64,000 bases of DNA, taken from NCBI GenBank assembly GCA_037721215.1, contig JBBJNV010000006.1, positions 62,001 to 126,000 of the forward strand, read 5' to 3'. This document shows, one piece after another, positions 36,148 to 44,019 of the stretch. This DNA is from Gemmatimonadaceae bacterium. Lineage in GTDB: Bacteria > Gemmatimonadota > Gemmatimonadetes > Gemmatimonadales > Gemmatimonadaceae. The notes beneath the pieces were generated by a model. The model did not search any database. It was not told the origin of the DNA and saw only the letters and a list, made by a program, of their open reading frames with translations. Each line of letters starts with the position of its first letter. Position 1 is the stretch's first letter. Position numbers and translations under genes: made by a program.

Positions 36148-37202
36148 GCCGAAACTTCGAACACGCCGGTCCATCCCAGCTCGGCGAATTCTGTCTTGTG
36201 GGCGTGGAACATGTAGCGCCCGGGATGCTTGTAGCTGAACTCCAGTATTCCCCGCTGGCCCTGCATCAGTGCGATGGTATCGGTGAACTCGGCGGGCGTG
36301 AGACTCGTGCCGGTCGGGAAGTAGTGAAAGAAGTTCGCGTGAAGATGAAACGAGTTGGCGATGTCGTACTCCAGTATGTTGACGAGGTAAACGCGCACCT
36401 TCTCGCCGACTCGGAGTGTGATGGGGTGTTTGCCGTGATCGTAATGAAAGGGAATTCCGTTGACGAGATAGAAATCGTTGGCCCCGTCGAAATCGACATC
36501 GTATCCGGCCATGACCATCACCATCTCACGATCGACCGCAGGCCTTCCTCCCTTTGGATCGATGATGAAAGTGCCGTAGAGCCCTTTCGCAATGTGTTTG
36601 GCGAGTGGCGCGGTGTGGCAATGGTAGAGGTGAAGCCCGAACGGTTCGGCGTCGAATTCATAGGTGTGACGACCGCCTGGCTGAACGACTCCGGACTGCA
36701 TGTCGAACACGCCGTCGACGAGCCCCGGGTGGACACCGTGGAAATGGGTACTGTGCGGATGATCGCTGGCGTTGACCATGGTGATGCGCACGCGGTCGCC
36801 TTCGGTTACCCGGATAGTCGGACCCGGAATGCGGCCGTTGTAGGTCCACGCCGCGAACTCGACCCCGGGCACGATCTCGATGGTCTGGTTCTGCGCGACG
36901 AGATTGTATTCGCGGAGAGTCTGGCCGCTGGGAAGCGTGCTGACTTTTCCGCCGTCGAAGTCGGTGAGCATCGCGGTCGGATTAAACCCGTTTTTCGCGT
37001 GATCCACTTCTCCGACCACGGTCGGCATCACATGGGTGCCCGGCTCGGGCCCCGTTGTATGGGTCCCGGCGCCAAGTGACTCGACGCCCTGCGCAAACCC
37101 GCCCTGAGTTATGCCGAGGGCAGCGGCACCAATGAGGCCAGTGCCTCCGATGCCTGCCCTGACGAAACCACGTCGCGAAATCGCCTGAGAGTCCTCAGTC
37201 AT
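36144..37202 (-). CDS. Tat-exported two-domain multicopper oxidase
   Basis: This 352-residue protein starts at ATG 37202 and has a twin-arginine signal (SRRGFVRAG). It has two cupredoxin domains. All eight His of the trinuclear site are visible: THFHG, YHCHTAPLAKH, SFHLHANFF and FHAHKTEF. The type 1 site is only in domain 1 (Cys and His of HCHTAPLAKH, then the partner near KGLYG); domain 2 has no Cys. This is the two-domain, type-1-in-domain-1 arrangement seen in some laccase-like oxidases and in NirK relatives. It probably oxidises a metal (Fe2+, Mn2+ or Cu+) in the periplasm. Its 8-bp overlap with the barrel gene and 4-bp overlap with the ZIP gene show coupling. Confidence 0.9.
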   Translation of the reverse strand: MTEDSQAISRRGFVRAGIGGTGLIGAAALGITQGGFAQGVESLGAGTHTTGPEPGTHVMPTVVGEVDHAKNGFNPTAMLTDFDGGKVSTLPSGQTLREYNLVAQNQTIEIVPGVEFAAWTYNGRIPGPTIRVTEGDRVRITMVNASDHPHSTHFHGVHPGLVDGVFDMQSGVVQPGGRHTYEFDAEPFGLHLYHCHTAPLAKHIAKGLYGTFIIDPKGGRPAVDREMVMVMAGYDVDFDGANDFYLVNGIPFHYDHGKHPITLRVGEKVRVYLVNILEYDIANSFHLHANFFHYFPTGTSLTPAEFTDTIALMQGQRGILEFSYKHPGRYMFHAHKTEFAELGWTGVFEVSA

Positions 37203-38061
37203 CGCTACCGCCATCGCGAGTCCGGGTGAACGAATGCTCGAAGCTCACATAGAAAAACAGCGAGCGCTCGCCTCGGCTCGTACCGATCCCAAATGGAATC
37301 GCAATCCCGGGGACGATCTGAAGACCAGACGGAAGATTAATAGCGCCGCGAAGTCCCGGAGCCAGGACCAGCTCGTTAGTTCGGGCGTTGCCGCCGTCCT
37401 CAAGTAGTGCATCGGTGCTGGTGTAGGCGAGTTCGAGCATGAAATTCAACGCTGGCCTCGCAAGCCAGATCAGGCTTTGTCCGGCGTTGAAGCTCATCGT
37501 GGGGCCGCGGTCTCCGCTGGCATTCTCCGCTGACGGCGTGTACGTCGTCCCGGCATTGAAATGGGTTACCACTGTCGGCGAAATCATCGCGCTCACTGGG
37601 AGATTGAACTGCGCGCCCGCGCCGCCAGATCCGCGTCCGGTCCGCACTTCGCCGGTCGGGATCAACAGGGATAGCCGGGGAGCTACGGCGAGCATATGGT
37701 CGCGGCCGGTTGGCAACTGGTACCGGTAGTTGAGCCCGATGTCCCCCACTCCCGTGTTGAGCGGAGATCCATTTCGTTCGACAGGCAGCGTGTAGCTCAG
37801 TTGATGCCGCTGGCTGAACAGCGGCCACTCCTGGGTGAAGCTATATGCCCAGGATTTTCCGTCTCTGTCGAGGGAAAAGGTGTTGATATGCTGCACGACG
37901 CCGGCGGGCTGGTTGTAGGCCTCCTCGATGAGGAAGCTATTGTCCTGGATCGGCGTGGGAGATTCCGGAGGTGGACCGGGCTGTTGAGCACCAATCGAAC
38001 TGGTGAACGCCACGCCGAGGGTGAGGATCCACTTTGTGGTCTGTGCGCTACCGAATGTCAT
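37195..38061 (-). CDS. Outer-membrane beta-barrel protein of unknown function
   Basis: This 288-residue protein has a signal peptide ending near SSIGAQ. The rest alternates polar and hydrophobic residues in short strands (INTFSLDR, AYSFTQEWPL, HQLSYTLPV, GLNYRYQL, APRLSLLIPT, FMLELAYTS, FYVSFEHSF), the pattern of a 10-14-stranded barrel. The GVGDIGLNYRYQLP and ARPALNFMLELAYT wording resembles the transporter family near Phenol_MetA_deg (PF13557). It is the first gene of the operon with the multicopper oxidase and ZIP transporter. It may be the metal or ligand pore of the outer membrane. The substrate is unknown. Confidence 0.8.
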   Translation of the reverse strand: MTFGSAQTTKWILTLGVAFTSSIGAQQPGPPPESPTPIQDNSFLIEEAYNQPAGVVQHINTFSLDRDGKSWAYSFTQEWPLFSQRHQLSYTLPVERNGSPLNTGVGDIGLNYRYQLPTGRDHMLAVAPRLSLLIPTGEVRTGRGSGGAGAQFNLPVSAMISPTVVTHFNAGTTYTPSAENASGDRGPTMSFNAGQSLIWLARPALNFMLELAYTSTDALLEDGGNARTNELVLAPGLRGAINLPSGLQIVPGIAIPFGIGTSRGERSLFFYVSFEHSFTRTRDGGSDD

Positions 38062-38105
38062 TTGATGAGGAAATCCGCAAGAAGGATTCAGGACGAGGTT
38101 AGAGA

Positions 38106-38127
38106 TAAGTTAGGATATCCTAACTTA
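38106..38127. promoter_or_regulatory. Perfect 22-bp palindrome, candidate DtxR/MntR-family operator
   Basis: Each arm reads TAAGTTAGGAT and the two are exact reverse complements with no spacer. The core TTAGGATATCCTAA resembles the TTAGG...CCTAA half-sites of DtxR/IdeR operators. It overlaps the -10 box of the metal operon promoter, so a bound regulator would block RNA polymerase. No DtxR-type gene is in this window. Confidence 0.75.
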
Positions 38128-38140
38128 AGCGTAATGTCAA
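38112..38140 (-). promoter_or_regulatory. Sigma70-like promoter of the barrel-oxidase-ZIP operon
   Basis: On the minus strand, TTGACA (38140-38135) is followed after 17 bp by TATCCT (38117-38112), a perfect -35 and a 4/6 match to the -10. The predicted start lies about 45 bp before the barrel ATG. The -10 is embedded in the 22-bp palindrome. Confidence 0.7.
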
Positions 38141-38161
38141 TACTGAATCGATGCTCTCCGG

Positions 38162-39370
38162 CTAAGCCGCCGTCTCCCCGGCAACCACCTTCGGCTTGGA
38201 AGTTCGGCGACCATCGTCCACATGCATCCCCAGAAACACCGTCCCAAGCACCAATACCGCCGACGTAAAAAACGGCACCCCCCGGCCAAACTGATCGTAC
38301 GCGAACCCCGCCCAGAGCGGAATGATTATCCGCGAAATTCCCCCATAGGTTTGCTGAACGCCCATATACAATCCCCTCTCGCTCGCAGATATCACCTTCG
38401 TCAGCAGCGACGTAACACATGGGAAAGTGAACGCGGTCCCCAGCGGAAGAAGCGCAATGGCTACCGCCAGAACGAAGAAGTTCCCGGCCAGCGGAACCGC
38501 CGTGAGGCCAGCGGCCAGCAGCACCAGCCCGATCCGCGAAAGCTTCGCCTCCCCGAACCTGTCAACCGCACGGCCCAGCACGCCAATCCGCGTGATCACC
38601 GAGATCAGCCCGATATACGTAAAGAAGATCCAGACCCGCTGCTCACCGATACCGAACTGATCCGAGAGAAACAGCGCCATGATCGCGGTGATTCCCGAAA
38701 AAGCCCCCATCGCGATTGCATAGATCAAGATCAGACGCGGGCCCGGATCGCCGGCATGCCTTACCACCGAGAGAATCGCCTCCCTCGACGCACCCGGCTT
38801 CTTCTCCGAGTTTCGCGCGTCTTCCATATCGCGTGATTCACTCAGATATCGCCAGGCGAACACCATGTTCACGAGGCAGAGAGCCGCTGCCATCAGCCCA
38901 GGCCCACTCCGTCCGGCGAGCAATGCCACTGAGCCAATCGGCGGCCCGAGTGCAACACCGAAATTTGTGGCCGCCGACAACCAGCCGAGCGCCTTGGCCC
39001 GGTTCTGCGGTTCGGTCGCATCGGCGACATATGCCTGGATCACGCCTACCGTTCCGCCACCCGCACCCTGCACGACGCGCGATAGCAGCAGCAGCCACAG
39101 CGAGTCGGCAAACGCAAAGACGATATAAGCGAGTGCGGCCGAGCCGAGCCCCACGAGCAAGGCCGGACGCCTGCCATACCGATCCGAAAACTTTCCCCAG
39201 AGTGGCGCGCTCAGCAGCTGGGCGGCGGTGAATGCCACCACCAGTACCGTCACCGCCAGCGAGCCCGCCCCCAGCTCGCGCGCGTAGTACGGCATGAGTG
39301 GGATCACCATCAACAGCCCCACCATGTCAACGAAGGCGGTGATGATGAGGATGAACAGCTTCCTGAACAT
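38162..39370 (-). CDS. MFS transporter, TetA-like (TCR/DHA1 type)
   Basis: This 402-residue protein has about 12 helices. The motif between helices 2 and 3 is WGKFSDRYGRRPALLVG, and LSRVVQGAGGGTVGVIQAYVAD is in helix 4. This is the tetracycline/drug exporter branch rather than a sugar importer. It starts three bases after the second nucleoside permease stop, so it belongs to that operon. It could export a purine or analogue that would otherwise accumulate. That is inference from placement only. Confidence 0.88.
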   Translation of the reverse strand: MFRKLFILIITAFVDMVGLLMVIPLMPYYARELGAGSLAVTVLVVAFTAAQLLSAPLWGKFSDRYGRRPALLVGLGSAALAYIVFAFADSLWLLLLSRVVQGAGGGTVGVIQAYVADATEPQNRAKALGWLSAATNFGVALGPPIGSVALLAGRSGPGLMAAALCLVNMVFAWRYLSESRDMEDARNSEKKPGASREAILSVVRHAGDPGPRLILIYAIAMGAFSGITAIMALFLSDQFGIGEQRVWIFFTYIGLISVITRIGVLGRAVDRFGEAKLSRIGLVLLAAGLTAVPLAGNFFVLAVAIALLPLGTAFTFPCVTSLLTKVISASERGLYMGVQQTYGGISRIIIPLWAGFAYDQFGRGVPFFTSAVLVLGTVFLGMHVDDGRRTSKPKVVAGETAA

Positions 39371-39373
39371 CAG

Positions 39374-40243
39374 CTACTCTCCCGTCTTTCCCAACGCGGC
39401 CGGCGGAACTGCCCGGCCTACCACTCCCGCGAGTGCAATGATGGTGAGGACATAGGGAATCATCTCGACGAATTGCGACGCAATGATCTCATTCCCCTGA
39501 AGCTGAATCTGCAGTGTCTCCGCCGCCGCGAACAACAGGCAGGCGAGCGCCGCACGTATGGGGTCCCATCTACCGAAGATCACCGCTGCGACGGCGATAA
39601 ATCCGCGACCAGCGGTCATCTGATCGGTAAACTGATGCTGGTCGAGAGCGAGGAAAACGCCACCGAGCGCGGCGAGCATCCCCGATAACGCAACAGCGAC
39701 GTAACGCACCCGCCCGACGCTGATACCGACGCTCTCGGCCGCTTCCGGATGTTCGCCAACAGCGCGTACCCGTAGCCCATAAGGTGTGCGGTAAATGAGA
39801 AACGCGAGCAGCGGAGCGACAATCAGCCCCAGCCATAGCAGCGGATTGTCGAATCCCCGTGCGCTGACATTGGTTCTGAACCCGTCGATGCGGGGCGAAT
39901 TGGACGAGCTATCGAATGCAAGCTTGAGAAAAAACCTCGTCACTCCAATTGCAAGGAGATTGACCGCAATTCCGGTAACAACCTGATCGGCACGAAAGCG
40001 AATGGTAGCAAGCGCGTGGATAAGTCCGAATATCAGGCCTCCCAGGATACCACAGAGAAGCCCGATCCAGACACTGCCCGAATAGAACGATCCAAGTGTC
40101 GCTGAGAACGCGCCGGTGAGCATGTAGCCTTCGAGCGATAGCGTGATGATACCGGCCCGCTCAGCGACAACTCCACCGCTCGCCGCAAACAGGTACGGAA
40201 CCGCTATACGCAGCGTCTGAGTTATGAAATCGAAGGGATTCAC
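39374..40243 (-). CDS. ABC permease of a BMP-type nucleoside importer (second)
   Basis: This 289-residue membrane protein has eight to nine helices and matches the YufQ/NupQ/RnsD branch (GVVAERAGIITLSLEGYMLTG; GERAG- and LEGYM-type start; AVGEHPEAAESVGISVGRVR). It pairs with the larger permease upstream to form the heterodimeric channel. ATG 40243 overlaps the preceding stop by four bases. The neighbours define the substrate class as nucleoside-like. Confidence 0.9.
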   Translation of the reverse strand: MNPFDFITQTLRIAVPYLFAASGGVVAERAGIITLSLEGYMLTGAFSATLGSFYSGSVWIGLLCGILGGLIFGLIHALATIRFRADQVVTGIAVNLLAIGVTRFFLKLAFDSSSNSPRIDGFRTNVSARGFDNPLLWLGLIVAPLLAFLIYRTPYGLRVRAVGEHPEAAESVGISVGRVRYVAVALSGMLAALGGVFLALDQHQFTDQMTAGRGFIAVAAVIFGRWDPIRAALACLLFAAAETLQIQLQGNEIIASQFVEMIPYVLTIIALAGVVGRAVPPAALGKTGE

Positions 40244-41304
40244 GCAGCAGCCGGCTTACGAGTCAGCCGCAGTACGCGGCGGACTTCAGGGACAGACATG
40301 GCAACGGCGAGGATGACTACTCCCTGAAGTACCTCGACCATCTGCTTGGGGACAAACGCATGGATGGCCAATCCACCCTGCGAAAGTGTGGCGAAGAACA
40401 GCGCCGCGAGTACTACTCCGAGCGGATGGTTTCGTCCAACGAGGGCGACCGCTATCCCCAGGAATCCCGCACCACCGGCCAACCCGTCTTCGTAGTAATG
40501 CTTGTAGCCAAGGACGTAATTGATGCCCCCAAGCCCTGCCAGAACGCCGGAAAGAGCCAGCGTCCTGAACCACGTCCGGCCAACGTTCACTCCGCCGTAC
40601 TCCGCTGCGTCGGGCTGCAGTCCGACCGCGCGGAGCTCAAATCCACCTCGGCTCCGGAACAGAAAATACCAGACCCCTGCCGCCGCAATGAGCGCAACGA
40701 CAATGCTGAGATTGGCCGCCGATCCGTGGAACGCAGGAATGAACGAGTCCAGTCGCGAGATCGAGCCGGCTTCAATTGCCGGTGTATGAAGAGTCTCCGG
40801 CACATGCAGATGGTTGGCGATGATCCAATTGAGCAGCGCTAGCACGATGAAATTGAGCATGATCGTGACGATGACTTCATGCGCGCCAAACCTGACCTTC
40901 AGAAATCCCGGCACTGCACCGACTATTCCCCCGCCTACTGCCGCAGCAAACATGCAGAGGGGAATCGCAACGATCCATGGAATCGCCGGTGACAGAACGA
41001 GGCCCATCATCGCAGCGAGAAATGCTCCGGCCGCCAGCTGACTTTCTGCGCCGACGTTGAATAACCCGGCGCGAATGCCGATTGATACCGCAAGTCCCGT
41101 AAAAATGAGCGTTGTTGCCTTGTACAAAACCTGACCCAGGCCGTAGGCATTGCCCCACGTGCCTTCGAGCAGCAGACGATAAACCGTTGCCGGCGACTGG
41201 CCGTAGCTCATGATCAGCAGATCGCCGCAGATGAGCGCGACGAGGAGCGCAACCAGCGGCGGGTACAGCGCTTCCTCCAGTTGCTCGCGAAACCGGGATG
41301 TCAC
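40240..41304 (-). CDS. ABC permease of a BMP-type nucleoside importer (first)
   Basis: This 354-residue protein has about ten helices. It carries LFNVGAESQLAAGAFLAAM (the NVGAEGQ-like signature of the YufP/NupP branch) and AVGLQPDAAEYGGVNVGRTW, which corresponds to a motif in the partner permease. A charged cytoplasmic start (SRFREQLEEALYPPL) precedes helix 1. It overlaps both neighbours by four bases. Confidence 0.9.
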   Translation of the reverse strand: MTSRFREQLEEALYPPLVALLVALICGDLLIMSYGQSPATVYRLLLEGTWGNAYGLGQVLYKATTLIFTGLAVSIGIRAGLFNVGAESQLAAGAFLAAMMGLVLSPAIPWIVAIPLCMFAAAVGGGIVGAVPGFLKVRFGAHEVIVTIMLNFIVLALLNWIIANHLHVPETLHTPAIEAGSISRLDSFIPAFHGSAANLSIVVALIAAAGVWYFLFRSRGGFELRAVGLQPDAAEYGGVNVGRTWFRTLALSGVLAGLGGINYVLGYKHYYEDGLAGGAGFLGIAVALVGRNHPLGVVLAALFFATLSQGGLAIHAFVPKQMVEVLQGVVILAVAMSVPEVRRVLRLTRKPAAA

Positions 41305-42899
41305 GCCACCGACTCCTTTTTCGCTCCGATCATGTACTCGCCGAGTAAGTCTGCAGAGGCGTCGGCCGCACCGATAACTGTTGCGAACCTGCCGCGGTAC
41401 ATGACGGCAATTCTATCGGCAAGCGCGAGCACCTCATTGAGTTCTGCCGAGACCAGCAGTATCGCCTTTCCGGCAGCGCGCGCTTCGCGCAGGCGCGAGT
41501 GGATGAACTCGATTGCCCCCACGTCGACACCGCGGGTGGGTTGGGAGGCAAGCAGCACTGAGAACCGCCGCCCCATCTCCCTTGCCACCACCACCTTCTG
41601 CTGATTTCCGCCGGAAAGTGATCGAGCCCGAAGTTCAGCGGAAGGCGGTCGAATGTCGAATGCCTCGATTTGAGCCTTGGCATTGCCCGCGATGCGGCCT
41701 TCATCGAGAATCCCGCGCCGGGCGAACTCATGCTGCCGGCCCAGCACGAGATTGTCAGCGACGGAGTAGTCGAGGATGAGGCCGCGACGATGCCGGTCTT
41801 CGGGAATGTGCGAAAGGCCTGCTTCGCGGCGTTGCCCGACATTGTCGAATGTCACATCGCGTCCACCCAGCCGTATACTTCCCGATTCGACGGCACGCAA
41901 TCCGGCAAGAGCTTCGATCAGTTCGGTCTGACCGTTGCCTTCCACTCCGGCGATTCCCAGTATCTCACCGGGCATCACCGAGAACGTCAGGCCGTCCACC
42001 TCGCACGTCCCGCGTGAACCCCGGACTACGAGATCAGTGACATTCAGGGCGGAAGACGAACCGGTAATTATGTGGGTTCCCTTATGATCTCCGATTGCCC
42101 CGGGAGCATTCCCCTCGCTCATTTCCTGACGCGTCGAGAGCGCCACCTCCCGGCCGACCATCGCTTTTGCAATCTGAGCGGGTGTCGTCGAGCCGGTCGC
42201 GAGCCGGTCGACAGTTTCGCCGCTACGCATGACTGTAATGACATCCGAGATGTCGACGACCTCGTCAAGCCGATGGGTGATGAGAACGATGGTGCTACCT
42301 GCGTCCCTGAGCCGGCGCAGGACTACCCACAAGTCACGAACTTCCGGCGGTGAGAGAACCGCAGTAGGCTCGTCGAGAACGAGAATCTTCGCCCCTCTGA
42401 ACAACGTCTTGAGAATTTCCACCCGTTGCGCTTCACCCACGGACAGCTCGGCGACCTTCTGGTCCGCGCGCACGGCCAGCCCCGTCTCCTTGCTCAGCGT
42501 CTCGACCTCAGCGACCGCCCACGCATTGTCGAATCGCAAACCTTTTACCGGCTCCTGGCCGAGCACTACGTTTTCAGCCACAGTGAGGCTGGGGACAAGC
42601 ATGAAATGCTGATGCACTACTCCAATTCCAGCGGCGATCGCCTCGCTGGTGGTCCAGCCCGTGACATCCCTGCCCTCGATTTCCAGCGTCCCTGCATCCG
42701 GCTTCTGGAGGCCACCGAGAATCCGCATCAGTGTGGACTTGCCGGCACCGTTCTCGCCGACCAGCGCGTGAATCTCGCCCTTCAGAACCTCCAGCGAAGC
42801 GCCTCGATTCGCGCGCACGGATCCGAAAGACTTGTCGATGCCCCGCATCAGAATGGCCGGAACCTGTTTTTCCGGAGATCCGGCCGGCTGAGATGTCAT
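41301..42899 (-). CDS. ABC ATPase with two nucleotide-binding domains (nucleoside importer)
   Basis: This 532-residue protein has two ATPase domains. The first has GENGAGKSTLMRILGG and LSVGEAQRVEILKTLF (signature with VGE) and VLDEPTAVLSPPEV. The second has GVEGNGQTELIEALAG (degenerate Walker A), SLSGGNQQKVVVAREM and a weak Walker B region (QPTRGVDVG). The degenerate second site is normal for RbsA/NupO-like ATPases. It couples to the two permeases and the BMP lipoprotein for uptake of purine or pyrimidine nucleosides. Overlaps of four bases tie it to both sides. Confidence 0.93.
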   Translation of the reverse strand: MTSQPAGSPEKQVPAILMRGIDKSFGSVRANRGASLEVLKGEIHALVGENGAGKSTLMRILGGLQKPDAGTLEIEGRDVTGWTTSEAIAAGIGVVHQHFMLVPSLTVAENVVLGQEPVKGLRFDNAWAVAEVETLSKETGLAVRADQKVAELSVGEAQRVEILKTLFRGAKILVLDEPTAVLSPPEVRDLWVVLRRLRDAGSTIVLITHRLDEVVDISDVITVMRSGETVDRLATGSTTPAQIAKAMVGREVALSTRQEMSEGNAPGAIGDHKGTHIITGSSSALNVTDLVVRGSRGTCEVDGLTFSVMPGEILGIAGVEGNGQTELIEALAGLRAVESGSIRLGGRDVTFDNVGQRREAGLSHIPEDRHRRGLILDYSVADNLVLGRQHEFARRGILDEGRIAGNAKAQIEAFDIRPPSAELRARSLSGGNQQKVVVAREMGRRFSVLLASQPTRGVDVGAIEFIHSRLREARAAGKAILLVSAELNEVLALADRIAVMYRGRFATVIGAADASADLLGEYMIGAKKESVA

Positions 42900-43933
42900 C
42901 GAGTACTGGGCACCTTGATGCGGCCGGCGATGATGTCCTGCCGGAGCTGTTCCACACGCGCGCGGGCCGCGTCGGGTATCAACGCCTTGTTGCGATCGTC
43001 GTAAACGTAACCGACGCCATCCTCAGCAAGTCCGAATGAGTAGATGCCGCCCTTGAAGCTGCCGTTCTGCACTCTCTTGATGGCATCGTAAACCGATGCG
43101 TCTACGCCCTTGATCATGGACGTGAGAACGTGGCCGGGAGCATCGTCGTTCTGGTCCGAATCCACACCGATGGCAAGCCTGTTTTTCATGCGCGCCGCTT
43201 CGAATACTCCAAGACCGGTTGAACCTGATGCATGAAAAATCACGTTCACACCGGACTGATACTGGCTCAGCGCGAGCTCTTTGCCTTTCGTCGGATTCTT
43301 GAATGCCTCGGGAGTGACTCCAGCGTACTGCGCAATCACCGTGCAATCGGGACAGACCGCTTTGACCCCGGCGCGGTATCCCGCCTCGAACTTGTGGATG
43401 AGAGGGATATCCATGCCCCCTACAAATCCGATTTTTTTGGAGTTTCCAGCCAGTGCGGCGAGTGCACCGACGAGAAAGGAGCCCTCCTCCTCGCGAAACT
43501 TGAGCGCCGCGACGTTCGGCGGGGGCGGGATGATGTTTCCCTTGTCGTCGAACGCCAGGGCGTAATCGACTCCGGCAAACGCGACCGCAGGATACTCTTT
43601 TGCGAGCGTCGTGATATCGTCCGTAAAAATGAAGCCGACGCCAATCACCAGATCCATGCCTTCGGCCGCAAGGAGACGTAGCCCTGCCTCCCTGTCCGAC
43701 CCATCGCCCGGCTCGATGAACCGGATATTGGGGCCGAGCTCCTTCAGTGCGCTGTCGGCGCCCTTGTAGGCACCATCGTTGAACGATTTGTCACCCCGGC
43801 CGCCGACGTCCAGCACGATACCGACGTCGGTCGCCCCGGGCTTGCTGATGTCGGCAACTCCACGGCCTCCGGCGAACAGAAGCGCGGTATGTACGAGGGC
43901 AAGCGCGAGGGCGACTGCAAAAAGTTTCTTCAT
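42896..43933 (-). CDS. BMP family substrate-binding protein (PnrA/BmpA-like)
   Basis: This 345-residue secreted protein has an N-terminal signal (LFAVALALALVHTALLF). The body has the BMP pattern: VGIVLDVGGRGDKSFNDGAYKG (the D-GGxxDKSFN motif that contacts the base), GVGFIFTDDITTLAKEYP, AFAGVDYAL, FREEEGSFLVGALAAL, GFVGGMDIPLIHKFEAGYRAG, VIFHASGSTGLGVFEAA and IGVDSDQNDDAP. These are the nucleoside-binding features of Treponema PnrA/TmpC and Borrelia BmpA. No lipobox Cys is in the signal, so it may be soluble or anchored by its uncleaved signal. It is the first gene of the importer operon, divergent from nadB. Confidence 0.9.
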   Translation of the reverse strand: MKKLFAVALALALVHTALLFAGGRGVADISKPGATDVGIVLDVGGRGDKSFNDGAYKGADSALKELGPNIRFIEPGDGSDREAGLRLLAAEGMDLVIGVGFIFTDDITTLAKEYPAVAFAGVDYALAFDDKGNIIPPPPNVAALKFREEEGSFLVGALAALAGNSKKIGFVGGMDIPLIHKFEAGYRAGVKAVCPDCTVIAQYAGVTPEAFKNPTKGKELALSQYQSGVNVIFHASGSTGLGVFEAARMKNRLAIGVDSDQNDDAPGHVLTSMIKGVDASVYDAIKRVQNGSFKGGIYSFGLAEDGVGYVYDDRNKALIPDAARARVEQLRQDIIAGRIKVPSTR

Positions 43934-44019
43934 GCAGAGTGATATTCGCCCACCGGACGTTCCCCTGCAAGGCAGAGCAGCCCCTTTCTATCGGCAACAG
44001 GCCACCGTTGATTTCAGCC

